A stretch of 36,400 nucleotides of DNA from an uncultured Eubacteriales bacterium. Lineage in GTDB: Bacteria > Bacillota > Clostridia > Oscillospirales > Acutalibacteraceae. A program made the translations under genes and the position numbers. Under the pieces are notes generated by a model. It was not told the DNA's origin. It saw only the letters and a program-made list of their open reading frames with translations, and searched no databases. Location: positions 1 through 36,400 of the forward strand of contig CAKSRC010000011.1 of NCBI GenBank assembly GCA_934486915.1. Direction: 5' to 3'. Numbering within the stretch: position 1 is the stretch's first letter; the number at the start of each line of letters is the position of its first letter. This document shows, piece after piece, positions 16,280 to 24,727 of this stretch.

Positions 16280-17383
16280 TTATATAAAAATATTAAAATT
16301 GGTTTGTTTATCAAATAGAAGCACCTTATCCATGTCAAAACATATATCGACAATTTCGTTTTCATTAAATCTGGTTCCGGGTTGAGCTTTGAATATAAAA
16401 TTTGATCCCGAAATCTCAAATGAATAGTATTTTAGGGAACCTCTAAAGGATTTAACCTTAGTATGAATAAGAGTGTATGATTTAACAAAATCAGGTTGTT
16501 CATTGCAATAAATATCCTTAGCTCTAATTGCCATTAATATATTTTTATTGTTGTATTTTTCTAAGATATCTTTGTCCATGCTTTCGGGTAAGTTTAGCTT
16601 TGTTCCCAAAAGATCGATACAGAAGTGATTATTATATTTGCAAATAGTTGCCTTTACCATATTAATTTTATTTCCAAAAATCAGCTCTGATATAAATCTT
16701 GTTTGTGGAGAGGATATAAGATCATTCTTGTGACCTATTTGAGATATTTTTCCACAATTTATAATGGCAATATTATCACTTAATTTAAAGGCTTCTTTGG
16801 AATTTTTGGTTGCATATATTATGGTTTTGCCAAGATCTTTATTTATTTTTATTAAGTCATCCCTAAGTATCTTACTTGACTCGGCATCCAAATTAGAAAA
16901 AGCTTCATCGATTAATATAATGCTGGGATCATTAATAATTGACCTTGCCAAAATAACCCTGTTGATTTCATAGGTTTGCAATTCGCATGGCTTTTTGCCT
17001 AATATTTCAGTGATACCAAGTGTTTTAGCTATATTTATTGTGTCAATACATATATGAGCATTTTTAGTGGATTTTATGGAAAGAGGATATTCTATATTCT
17101 CTTTAACAGTTAAATTTGGAAAGAGAGTATTATTATTTAAGATTAAAGATACATTTCTATTATTTGGGGGAATGTTGTTTACTAATTTATCGTCTATATG
17201 TATTTCACCAACAGTAGGCTTTTCAAGGCCAAATATTAATTTTAATAATGTAGATTTGGAACTGTGCTCGGAACCTAATAAAACCAAAAATTCGCCATCT
17301 TTAACATTTAAATTTAGATTATGAACTACGAATATTCGGCCGTAATAAGATTTACATAAATTATTTATAGTTAGACTTGACAT
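16280..17383 (-). CDS. MalK/MsmX-like ABC protein with degenerate ATPase motifs
   Basis: A 367-residue protein with the layout of sugar-importer ATPases: an ABC domain (residues 1-235) and a C-terminal TOBE-like region. The motifs are strongly altered. Walker A is GSEHSSKST at 37-45, keeping Lys43 but losing two glycines. The Q-loop glutamine is Asn83. The LSGGQ signature reads LQTYE at 135-139. The switch histidine is Lys in YATKNSKEA. Walker B (IILIDE) and the D-loop (SNLDA) remain. It may bind ATP without working as a normal dimeric motor. No permease or binding-protein gene lies beside it. I chose ATG 17383 after AAGGGGGA. The frame is intact, so it does not look like a recent pseudogene. 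Confidence 0.85.
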   Translation of the reverse strand: MSSLTINNLCKSYYGRIFVVHNLNLNVKDGEFLVLLGSEHSSKSTLLKLIFGLEKPTVGEIHIDDKLVNNIPPNNRNVSLILNNNTLFPNLTVKENIEYPLSIKSTKNAHICIDTINIAKTLGITEILGKKPCELQTYEINRVILARSIINDPSIILIDEAFSNLDAESSKILRDDLIKINKDLGKTIIYATKNSKEAFKLSDNIAIINCGKISQIGHKNDLISSPQTRFISELIFGNKINMVKATICKYNNHFCIDLLGTKLNLPESMDKDILEKYNNKNILMAIRAKDIYCNEQPDFVKSYTLIHTKVKSFRGSLKYYSFEISGSNFIFKAQPGTRFNENEIVDICFDMDKVLLFDKQTNFNIFI

Positions 17384-17491
17384 AAAGGCTTCCCCCTTCG
17401 ATATAATAACAAAATAAAACGGCATAGTAGACAGGATTCTATTGTTAAAGCATAGTCTTGGTTTGAATATAAGTTTAGGTAATATTGGTTA

Positions 17492-18211
17492 TTATTCAAA
17501 TATAAGTTCTAGCTCTTGCGGTGTAAGTTCTCTGCATTCGCCGGGCTTTAAGTATTGATCAAGCTTTAAAGATCCTATTTGAGTTCTCTTTAAATGCAGA
17601 ACCTTCATTCCAATAGACAAAAACATTTTTTTCACTTGATGAAATTTACCTTCGCATATTTTAATTTCAACTAAACTGTTTTTGCCGTCTTGCTTTAATA
17701 GTTTAAGCTCGGCTGGCAGACATTTTTCGCCAGTATTAAACACAATACCTTCTTTAAATTGAATAATGCTGTCTTGTGATATAACATTGTCAATATATGC
17801 CTCGTATAATTTATACACTTTTTTTACCGGGGATAACATTTTATGTGAAAAAATTCCATCATCTGTTAGGATAATTAACCCCTCGGTGTCTATATCTAAC
17901 CTTCCTGCAGGAAAGAGTTTTCTTCTATATAATTCCTTAGGAACTAAATCTATTACGGTTTTTTGCTTTAAGTCATTGCTTGCAGATACTACTCCCGAAG
18001 GTTTATTCATCATTATATACATATAGCGGCGAAAATTTAAAATCTCGCCGCATACTTTTATTGTATTTATTTCAGGGTCTATTTTGATATCGTATTTTTT
18101 TTGAATGGTATTATCGATTTCGACATTTCCTTTTTTTATTAATTCTCTAACTTCTTTTCTTGTACCCACATTTTGTGATACTAATATTTTGTCCAGTCGA
18201 CTAAGTGACAT
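17492..18211 (-). CDS. RsuA-family rRNA pseudouridine synthase
   Basis: A 239-residue enzyme that isomerises a uridine in ribosomal RNA. It has an N-terminal S4 RNA-binding domain (SRLDKILVSQNVGTRKEVRE), the MNKPSG motif, and the catalytic GRLDIDTEGLIILTDDG with its aspartate near residue 104. The length and C-terminus (EGKFHQVKKMF) fit RsuA, which modifies position 516 of 16S rRNA, but RluE- or RluF-type specificity cannot be excluded. AAGGAG precedes ATG 18211. It follows the DUF4830 gene by 23 bases. Confidence 0.93.
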   Translation of the reverse strand: MSLSRLDKILVSQNVGTRKEVRELIKKGNVEIDNTIQKKYDIKIDPEINTIKVCGEILNFRRYMYIMMNKPSGVVSASNDLKQKTVIDLVPKELYRRKLFPAGRLDIDTEGLIILTDDGIFSHKMLSPVKKVYKLYEAYIDNVISQDSIIQFKEGIVFNTGEKCLPAELKLLKQDGKNSLVEIKICEGKFHQVKKMFLSIGMKVLHLKRTQIGSLKLDQYLKPGECRELTPQELELIFE

Positions 18212-18234
18212 TTTTGATCTCCTTTAATTTATTA

Positions 18235-18837
18235 TTAATCTGTTGGAGCCCTAGGCATTTTGGGGTCCGGGGCTAATGTTTCTCTTTCAGTACTCTTGGT
18301 AACGTTTTCCTTAGGTGCAGCGGATGAGGAATTTGTATTGCTGCCTGCCTGCTTTAGGATGTTAGGGTTATCAAGGCCTTCGATAAAGCCATTTACTTCA
18401 GATGAGCTTACATCTGCTGCAATAACTCTATTATTTGAAACAATGAGAGTTGCTTTAATACCTTTGGATTTCCCAGGATAGTTTAGGACTTCATATACAA
18501 ACTTTTTGCAGTTTTCACCTTTGTGTTTACTTAAATCAAAGCCTTGATTTTTTTGTATTTCATTATAGTTTTCATATGTATCATTAAATGTTTCGGGGAT
18601 AGATATATCAGAAACCTCTAAAGAATCTTCGTTTATCTTCCAGCCAAATTCTTTTAAAAAATTAGCTTTATCTTGATTACTGCATACTATAATGCTGTGA
18701 TTGCCCGATGAGGAATTTATAGTATTATTGGAATTGGAAAAGGATAATATAACTAAAATAATACCAATAAGCGCCAATATAGCGATTAGAGCAGTTAAAG
18801 CTTTCTTTTTTGATATTTTTAGGGATAACATAAACAT
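18235..18837 (-). CDS. DUF4830-type membrane-anchored protein of unknown function
   Basis: A 200-residue protein with a basic N-terminus, one transmembrane helix (about residues 13-32) and an extracytoplasmic domain. The part with FLKEFGWKI, then IPETFNDTYENYNEIQKNQG and FDLSKHKGENCKKFVYEVLNYPG is what I recognise as DUF4830. The tail (about 165-200) is low-complexity, rich in Ser, Asn, Thr and Pro. AAGGAG precedes ATG 18837. It may be co-transcribed with the pseudouridine synthase gene. No function is known to me. Confidence 0.75.
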   Translation of the reverse strand: MFMLSLKISKKKALTALIAILALIGIILVILSFSNSNNTINSSSGNHSIIVCSNQDKANFLKEFGWKINEDSLEVSDISIPETFNDTYENYNEIQKNQGFDLSKHKGENCKKFVYEVLNYPGKSKGIKATLIVSNNRVIAADVSSSEVNGFIEGLDNPNILKQAGSNTNSSSAAPKENVTKSTERETLAPDPKMPRAPTD

Positions 18838-18895
18838 TAAAACTCACTCCTTCATTAGACTATATTAAGGAGGTGTCCTAATTATGATAACTTGT

Positions 18896-20260
18896 TTAAA
18901 TAAGTACGAGATATCCTTGAATAAACACAGCCAATACTAAGAGAGGTAATATGAATGTTAGATATAATCTTATTGACTTAGGAAATTTAAGTCCTTTTCC
19001 CATATTGGCTTCTTCTATAAAATTGTCGTAACCCCAACCATATTTAGTTGTACAAAAGGTTATATACACAATAGCGCCTATAGGGAGTAAGTTATTATTT
19101 AAAATAAAGTTTTCTAAATCCAGTATAGAGGTCCCTTTTCCAAGAGGCTCTATAAAAGAAAGGACATTAAACCCTAAGGCACATGGCAATGATAAGATTA
19201 TCATTGCGAATATATTTATTATAACACTTTTTTTTCTCGACCACTTAAATAGGTCAATGCCAAAAGATATAATATTTTCAAAGACCGCTATGATGGATGA
19301 GACGGCCGCAAAACACATAAATACAAAGAATAGTGATCCCCAAATTCTTCCGCCTGACATCTTATTGAAGATGTTTGGCAATGTTATAAACACAAGGTTA
19401 GGGCCGCTTGTAACATCAACCCCAAAAGATGAACATGCAGGGAAGATTATTAAGCCTGATATAAGTGCTACAACTGTATCAAGGACTGTTATGTATATAG
19501 CTTCACCGTTTAGGCTCCTATCTTTGCCTAAGTAACTACCAAATATGGCCATGCTTCCAACACCCAAACCTAATGTGAAGAAGGCTTGACCCATGGCCTC
19601 GCTTAATACTGCTCCAATTCCCTTTTGCGCAAATATTGAGAAGTTAGGCCTTAAATAAAATTCAATACCATTAATTGCACCGTCTAATGAAAGGGCTTTG
19701 AAAGTTAGCACCATCATTATAATAAAAAGTCCTGACATTATTACTTTTGTGACCTTTTCAACACCGTTTTTAAGACCAAATCCGCAAACTATAAAGCTTA
19801 GAATAATTACTAAAATCATCCAAAAAACGGATTGAACGGGATTGCCGCTCACGGAACCAAAGATATTCTCTATATCATGGACGTTTTTGCCCTCAAAATC
19901 GCCTTTTAAGGTGAGATAGAAGTAATTGAATACCCAACCTGCTATAACCGTATAAAACATCATTAAAAGGTAATTTGCGACCATTGCGAAGTATCCAAAA
20001 ATATGCCACTTGGTGTTTTTAGGCTCCAATACCTTAAATGACCTTGCGACACTTTGTTGGCTTGCCCTTCCCACTGCAAATTCCATGACAATGATGGGTA
20101 GACCGAATATAGCAAGAAAGCACAAATATATTAAAACGAAGATTGCGCCGCCGTTTTGGCCGACTACGTAAGGAAATCGCCAGACATTACCAAGACCTAC
20201 TGCGCACCCTACGGCAACTAATATAAAACCTAATCTGGAAGATAACCTTTCTCTTTCCAT
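18896..20260 (-). CDS. Sodium-dependent transporter of the NSS (SNF) family
   Basis: A 454-residue polytopic membrane protein. Helix 1 carries the sodium- and substrate-binding signature of the neurotransmitter:sodium symporter family (GCAVGLGNVWRFPYVVGQNG), followed by GLPIIVMEFAVGRASQQS. Bacterial members such as LeuT and MhsT import amino acids or related compounds with sodium; some, like this one, have about 11 helices. The substrate cannot be predicted. The regions around helices 6 and 8 (AFFTLGLGVGSMAIFGSY and the FAAVSSIIAVFE stretch) are typical. Confidence 0.93.
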   Translation of the reverse strand: MERERLSSRLGFILVAVGCAVGLGNVWRFPYVVGQNGGAIFVLIYLCFLAIFGLPIIVMEFAVGRASQQSVARSFKVLEPKNTKWHIFGYFAMVANYLLMMFYTVIAGWVFNYFYLTLKGDFEGKNVHDIENIFGSVSGNPVQSVFWMILVIILSFIVCGFGLKNGVEKVTKVIMSGLFIIMMVLTFKALSLDGAINGIEFYLRPNFSIFAQKGIGAVLSEAMGQAFFTLGLGVGSMAIFGSYLGKDRSLNGEAIYITVLDTVVALISGLIIFPACSSFGVDVTSGPNLVFITLPNIFNKMSGGRIWGSLFFVFMCFAAVSSIIAVFENIISFGIDLFKWSRKKSVIINIFAMIILSLPCALGFNVLSFIEPLGKGTSILDLENFILNNNLLPIGAIVYITFCTTKYGWGYDNFIEEANMGKGLKFPKSIRLYLTFILPLLVLAVFIQGYLVLI

Positions 20261-20297
20261 AAAAACACCTACCTTTTTTATTATTTAGAAATTATAA

Positions 20298-20337
20298 TAA
20301 AAGATAATCGCTCATTTTTTAGAACGATTATCTTTGT
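20298..20337 (-). terminator. Intrinsic terminator of the coiled-coil gene
   Basis: AAAGATAATCG pairs with CGATTATCTTT; on the minus strand a T-rich tract follows. It lies after the stop at 20368. Confidence 0.75.
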
Positions 20338-20367
20338 TTACTTATTATGAGAGAAAAAAACTAACGG

Positions 20368-20721
20368 TTATTCAGCTTTTTTTAATGTGTTTATTTCTCT
20401 TACATTATTTTCGGCTATTATATGTAAAACGTCAACTTTTTCTTTAATGTGTTCTATATCCTTATTAATTTTTTTAATTTTAGCTGTATTTTCACTGTGG
20501 CCTTCTGCTAAAAGGTGGACATCTTTTCCTATATTGTTTTCTAATGCAAGATTAATTTTAAGCGAACGATTTTCAAGATTATCTAAATTCTTTTCAACCT
20601 TGGATATGCGATTTGTTAAATCACGAACATCCTGTTTTAAATCTTTTATTTCTTCATTAATAGGTTTAAGCTTTTGATCCAAGAGCTTACCAATTGCATT
20701 CAAAAGTTGATTATCCAACAT
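20368..20721 (-). CDS. Coiled-coil protein of unknown function
   Basis: A 117-residue, highly charged protein predicted to be almost all coiled coil, with heptad-like repeats such as DLKQDVRDLTNRISKVEKNL and IEHIKEKVDVLHIIAENNV. There is no signal peptide or membrane segment, so it is probably cytoplasmic. I chose ATG 20721, seven bases after AAGGAG; the upstream extension to 20790 contains the promoter and is not coding. A conserved-looking central break (HLLAEGHSENTAKI) resembles small coiled-coil proteins widespread in Firmicutes, none with a known role that I can cite. Confidence 0.8.
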   Translation of the reverse strand: MLDNQLLNAIGKLLDQKLKPINEEIKDLKQDVRDLTNRISKVEKNLDNLENRSLKINLALENNIGKDVHLLAEGHSENTAKIKKINKDIEHIKEKVDVLHIIAENNVREINTLKKAE

Positions 20722-20761
20722 ATTAGGTCTCCTTACTAAACAGCAAAAAATCTTAAAATTA

Positions 20762-20790
20762 ATTATATAACATAAATATAAAGTTTGCAA
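20762..20790 (-). promoter_or_regulatory. Promoter of the coiled-coil gene
   Basis: On the minus strand TTGCAA (20785-20790), a 17-base spacer and TATAAT (20762-20767), about 40 bases before the chosen start. Confidence 0.6.
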
Positions 20791-20817
20791 GAAAAAAATA
20801 CTAGTGTTTAGTAGAAT

Positions 20818-21579
20818 TTATTCACTAAATATAGAGCAGAATTGTTTAAAAATATTTCTATCGCACTCGAAGGTTATTAAATCGCAAGCTGCTTTAAAAT
20901 CACACCAAGCATAATCATTGACTTCGCTTTCTTGTATTTTAACTGTTTCGTTATTAGATATAGCTGCATAATATACGGCTTGATTTGTAGTACCTTTTTT
21001 GCAGCAAAAGTAAGTTGAACTTCTAAAATCGGGGATAAATTCGACTTCTAATCCTACTTCCTCAAATATTTCACGTTTAGCGGTTTCTATTTCTGTTTCA
21101 CCAGGCTCTACATGACCTTTAGGAAATCCCCAGCTTGATTTTCCTGCGTGAGAAAAGTTAATTAGAAGTGTCTTATATTGATTTTCAAATTTATGTACGA
21201 TTATTGCACCACATGATTTTTCATAGTTAGAGTAATTATATAATTCGCTTGAAATGAAGAACTCACCATCTTCATTTTTATTAAAGTCTATTACATCAAT
21301 TACAGCATCAGTGTTGATTGGACCGTAAAGATGGGGGAAGGTGATACCGTTTTTCTTATTTTTTTCCCATTTTAACTCAGATCTTAAATCTTCATCATTG
21401 ATACAAAGTACAACTAAGTCTTCTTTTACATTTTTGAGATTGTTGTTGGCAACGTGTAGCAACTGCTCAAATGTGCAACAGTGGATAAAGCCGTCCTTTT
21501 GAAGTGACGCTGTGTCGTAATTTACGTTTTTACATTTTTGTTCCCATTCGTTTTTTGAGGCAATATTAAATATTAACAT
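20818..21579 (-). CDS. DUF952-Nudix hydrolase fusion protein
   Basis: A 253-residue protein with two domains. Residues 1-100 match DUF952: DGFIHCCTFEQLLHVANN, VVLCINDEDL, then KWEKN and FPHLYGPINTDAV. Residues 122-253 form a Nudix hydrolase with a complete Nudix box from Gly155 (GHVEPGE) to REIFEEVGL (169-177). Nudix enzymes cleave nucleoside diphosphates linked to another group; the bis(5'-nucleosyl)-tetraphosphatase type is the nearest by sequence feel (KSSWGFPKGHVEPGE). I chose ATG 21579, seven bases after AAGGAG. The fusion links DUF952 chemistry to a nucleotide substrate, but neither substrate is known. Confidence 0.88.
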   Translation of the reverse strand: MLIFNIASKNEWEQKCKNVNYDTASLQKDGFIHCCTFEQLLHVANNNLKNVKEDLVVLCINDEDLRSELKWEKNKKNGITFPHLYGPINTDAVIDVIDFNKNEDGEFFISSELYNYSNYEKSCGAIIVHKFENQYKTLLINFSHAGKSSWGFPKGHVEPGETEIETAKREIFEEVGLEVEFIPDFRSSTYFCCKKGTTNQAVYYAAISNNETVKIQESEVNDYAWCDFKAACDLITFECDRNIFKQFCSIFSE

Positions 21580-21606
21580 TATTTTCTCCTTATGACTATT
21601 AAGATA

Positions 21607-21646
21607 AAATATAAAAAGCATTGCATTAGAATACTAACTCAATGCT
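21607..21646 (-). terminator. Intrinsic terminator of the CPBP protease gene
   Basis: On the minus strand AGCATTG pairs with CAATGCT, with an inner TTAG/CTAA stem, followed by TTTTTATATTTT. It lies between the CPBP gene and the DUF952-Nudix gene. Confidence 0.7.
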
Positions 21647-21694
21647 TGAATATATGATGAGTATGCGTAAGAGTACACGTACTATAAAAGCTTA

Positions 21695-22432
21695 TTAAAA
21701 AATCATACAACATATAAACCAATCCCAAAAAGCGTGTAAAATAACTGCGTTCCAAATTGATTTTGTCTTGGAAAATATTATTGTAAAATATATTCCGGTA
21801 ATAAAAACACCAAACAATGAATAAATATATAAACCAATTGATTTATAATTATAAAACATCATGTAGGTTTGCATATGTATTAATGCAAAGAAAATATTTG
21901 TCATAATAGCCGCTTTGAGTGCTGACTTTTCAATTTCAAATTTTTTAAATAGCCTTATTTTTGAGTTGTCTTTATAAGTGGAATAGAATGCATTATATCC
22001 CCACCCACGAAAGGCCATTTCTTCAAATAATGCTAAGTAGAGAAGTTTAATAAGACTTGTTAAGCTGCCAAAATCGAATTTGCATATTTTCATATTGAAT
22101 ATAACATTGCATATGAACAAAAAGGCTGCTGAAGCAATTAAGGTTGCGGCTAAAATTTTAGTATCTATTTTTGTAAACATTTTTTTTATTGATATTTTTA
22201 GGCTTTTACTATATAACATACATATTATTACTATAAAAGCAACCTCGATTAATCGTTTACTGTCGAAAAAATCAACGTATTTTCCTAATATAGATTCAAG
22301 ATCAGCAAAGTGTGTAGTAACCATAATCCACCAAGATGAAATTATTGCTAACATTACAACAACAACTTTAGAAGTAGTAAGTTTTGCTTGGTTTACATAG
22401 TCTTTAACAGATGCTGTAAATTTGTTTGGCAT
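21695..22432 (-). CDS. CPBP-family intramembrane glutamic protease
   Basis: A 245-residue membrane protein with the motifs of the CPBP (Abi/Rce1-like) family: EEMAFR (EExxxR), FALIH (FxxxH) and HAFWD (HxxxD). These supply the catalytic glutamates and histidines within the membrane. Family members in bacteria mature peptides, or give immunity to bacteriocins; no bacteriocin gene is visible here. I chose ATG 22432, eight bases after GGAG; a GTG nine bases earlier is possible. At least six hydrophobic segments are visible. Confidence 0.88.
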   Translation of the reverse strand: MPNKFTASVKDYVNQAKLTTSKVVVVMLAIISSWWIMVTTHFADLESILGKYVDFFDSKRLIEVAFIVIICMLYSKSLKISIKKMFTKIDTKILAATLIASAAFLFICNVIFNMKICKFDFGSLTSLIKLLYLALFEEMAFRGWGYNAFYSTYKDNSKIRLFKKFEIEKSALKAAIMTNIFFALIHMQTYMMFYNYKSIGLYIYSLFGVFITGIYFTIIFSKTKSIWNAVILHAFWDWFICCMIF

Positions 22433-22618
22433 TGTCTCCACTCCAAAATATTAATTATGGTATGATTAGGAATGATTTAGCATTATATTACAAAATTATA
22501 CATTGATTGAACTATGTAGTCAAGAGTAACTTTTACTAGTTTGCAGTGAAATTGTAAAATTAATATTTAAAATACGAATAAACATTTCAAGTTAGTGATT
22601 GTGCAGGTGCTTAGCACA

Positions 22619-23338
22619 TTAATGCATTAGTTCTTCTTTAAATTCTTGCTTTTCTTCATCGGATAATGAATTGTACATAGTCATAACCATTTCAACTTTG
22701 TCCGAACTAGGTTTTTCAGGTTTCTCATGGGGGTGTAGGAAGAAAGAAGTGATAGAGGAGGTCAATGAACCAATTACACCTATCCCAACAAGCATCAACA
22801 ATGAGGCAATAACTCTTCCTGCTTTGGTTGAAGGCGATAGGTCACCATACCCAACAGTTGTTGCAGTGACAAACGCCCACCAAAGTGCATCTTCAAATTG
22901 CATATGCTCGAAGTACATAATTCCTATTGTTGCGAAGAGAATTGACGCTAGCGATAAAATAAGAACATATTTTAAACCGTTTGTATTTAGAAATCTTTTA
23001 GCCTTGGATAGCATCCTTGCCAAAACTGAACCAACTCGTAGAAGTTTAAATAACTTAGCGAACTTTAAGAACTTGCTGAATTTCAAAGTTCTAAATATCC
23101 TGAAGGTTGAATTAAATGGAATAATTGCAATTAGGTCAAAAATATTTTCCTTAAAGAATTTCTTTTTATCAGCAGCAATTGCAAATCGTACTATATAATC
23201 AACTACAAATATTACGTATATAATATCGTCAACCAACCTTTGCATATCGGTCAAACCTTGGGTAAAATCAATGACAGCAAGTCCTACGGATGCAAAACAC
23301 AAAATGCAGATTGTGATGTTGTATATTTTCTCCTTCAT
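22619..23338 (-). CDS. Voltage-sensor-type potassium channel (ion transporter family)
   Basis: A 239-residue channel subunit with a selectivity filter TTVGYGD, flanked by a pore helix (ALWWAFVTA) and the last transmembrane helix (IASLLMLVGIGVIGSLT). Upstream lies an S4-like segment with basic residues spaced every third or fourth position (FRTLKFSKFLKFAKLFKLLR), so it is probably a short six-helix voltage-gated type. The start ATG 23338 overlaps the stop of the preceding S24-like gene as ATGA, which suggests translational coupling. AAGGGG lies nine bases upstream, inside that gene. Confidence 0.92.
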   Translation of the reverse strand: MKEKIYNITICILCFASVGLAVIDFTQGLTDMQRLVDDIIYVIFVVDYIVRFAIAADKKKFFKENIFDLIAIIPFNSTFRIFRTLKFSKFLKFAKLFKLLRVGSVLARMLSKAKRFLNTNGLKYVLILSLASILFATIGIMYFEHMQFEDALWWAFVTATTVGYGDLSPSTKAGRVIASLLMLVGIGVIGSLTSSITSFFLHPHEKPEKPSSDKVEMVMTMYNSLSDEEKQEFKEELMH

Positions 23339-23805
23339 TGGCAATTTCCCCTTAATTTGAGTACTTTACCAATGATTTGGATAGATTTGCAGTATATGTT
23401 CTGCTCAATAAAATACGTTGGCCTAAAGGAAATTAGGCTAATACCACCACTGCACTTTATTGTTTTTTTATAAGTAGCAGTATTATTACCTATTAAAGTA
23501 ATAACCATATTACTTAATTCTGCATCTTTTTGGTATCTTATAATAGATATGTCTCCACTTAATTTTTTGGGGGACATTAGGTCATCGTTAATTTTAATCC
23601 CAGGGAGGTTTTTGATATTTGCAGCCTTATTAGAGATTTTATTTGTTCTCGCTATATTTTGAATAACTCCTATTAGATTATTGGAAATCACTTCATTTAA
23701 AACATTTATTTTTTTGCCGATTTTAGATTTATTATTACGTTCCTCTGCTAAATTTGGCTTTTCTATGCCGAAGTAATTAGCCGCTATTTCTTTATTGCCT
23801 AGCAT
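23335..23805 (-). CDS. LexA/S24-like protein lacking its helix-turn-helix and catalytic serine
   Basis: A 156-residue protein related to XRE-S24 phage-type repressors. Its first six residues, MLGNKE, match the usual start of Clostridial members. The chain then jumps directly to AANYFGIEKPNL, which in relatives comes after the roughly 45-residue DNA-binding domain. The C-terminal S24 domain is recognisable (GDISIIRYQKDAELSNMVI and SIQIIGKVLK), but the catalytic DSMxP motif is DLMSP at 75-79, so serine is replaced by Leu76. The dyad lysine (113 or 114) remains. The usual Ala-Gly cleavage site is not visible. I chose ATG 23805 after AAGGAG. The frame is open to its ATGA overlap with the channel gene. 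Confidence 0.7.
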   Translation of the reverse strand: MLGNKEIAANYFGIEKPNLAEERNNKSKIGKKINVLNEVISNNLIGVIQNIARTNKISNKAANIKNLPGIKINDDLMSPKKLSGDISIIRYQKDAELSNMVITLIGNNTATYKKTIKCSGGISLISFRPTYFIEQNIYCKSIQIIGKVLKLRGNCQ

Positions 23806-23827
23806 TTTATCACTCCTTTTGGTTAAT

Positions 23828-23855
23828 ATCATATATTAAATTCATAAAAAATCAA
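23828..23855 (-). promoter_or_regulatory. Probable promoter of the S24-like/channel operon
   Basis: On the minus strand TTGATT (23850-23855), a 16-base spacer and TATGAT (23828-23833), just upstream of the AAGGAG of the S24-like gene. Confidence 0.5.
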
Positions 23856-24043
23856 TAAATTAAAAGTAAATTACGTATAAACTGTATATGCGAAAGATTT
23901 ATAGGATTTATTACAAACTCTAAAACATAACTTGTACTAAGTATGAGTTATATTTTAGACAAAGGGGAAAAATGATGGAAAAAATGTAAATGGGAGCCCG
24001 TCTATTCAATAATATATAATATAAAATAATGAGCGGGGAATAA

Positions 24044-24718
24044 TTAGTTACTGTTTGGGAGAGACGCCATTTCAAAGGTTCTTGTAATCTTTTCATTTGA
24101 TAGGCTTGCAAATTCAGATGCTTCTACTTGAATAGGTGATGATGTATTAGATAGTCTATATATCCGTTTTACATCCAATGTAATTCCGGGCAGGATACTT
24201 TTAAATGCATCTTCATAAGTTGAGTTGTCTTGTGCTGCGATTCCCATGTCTAACTGAACGTCATCTTGATATGCTATGTCGTAAATAGATATAGCATACG
24301 ACTGCGCCCGGTCTGAGTTGTTTTTAAAGGAAAATGTAACTATCATAGCAGGATTTCCTTCGTAATCTTTTGTAAGTGATGCGTTTTTTATTGCCACTTC
24401 ATATTTTCCGAGTGTACCAGAGTTTATATGGGTATTATTGTTATTATTGGATATTGATGGTGTATTAGGGGATACTTTGGAAGATGATGAATTATTAGAT
24501 GAGTTGTTATCTTTTTGATTGCTGCCGATTACACTTACTATGATAGTAATTAATACAAGTACAATAGGGATCCAAAACCACCATATTTTATAGATAGGAC
24601 GTTTAGGTTTAGCTCCTTGGTGTTGGCTGCTCCTATATGATGTATTTTTTTCTATTTTGGTACCGTATTTATAGTAGGATTTTGCGTTACTTTTTTCCTT
24701 GTAATTTGGACATTTCAT
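24044..24718 (-). CDS. DUF5067-type membrane protein with degenerate zinc ribbon
   Basis: A 224-residue protein. The N-terminal 20 residues align with a zinc-ribbon (CPNC...CxxCG), but three of the four cysteines are tyrosine: Tyr6, Tyr15 and Tyr18; only Cys3 is left. A transmembrane helix follows (IWWFWIPIVLVLITIIVSVI, about residues 45-64). Then come a Ser/Asn-rich linker (about 68-96) and an extracytoplasmic beta-sandwich-like domain (YEVAIKNASLTKDYEGNPAM) that I recognise as DUF5067, an Ig-like fold of unknown function. I chose ATG 24718, nine bases after AAGGAG. Confidence 0.72.
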   Translation of the reverse strand: MKCPNYKEKSNAKSYYKYGTKIEKNTSYRSSQHQGAKPKRPIYKIWWFWIPIVLVLITIIVSVIGSNQKDNNSSNNSSSSKVSPNTPSISNNNNNTHINSGTLGKYEVAIKNASLTKDYEGNPAMIVTFSFKNNSDRAQSYAISIYDIAYQDDVQLDMGIAAQDNSTYEDAFKSILPGITLDVKRIYRLSNTSSPIQVEASEFASLSNEKITRTFEMASLPNSN

Positions 24719-24727
24719 GATAAACAA

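Noticed and set aside
23920..24111. 63-codon open frame on the minus strand after the DUF5067 gene
   Set aside because: It overlaps the end of the DUF5067 gene in another frame, lacks a ribosome binding site and resembles nothing I know.
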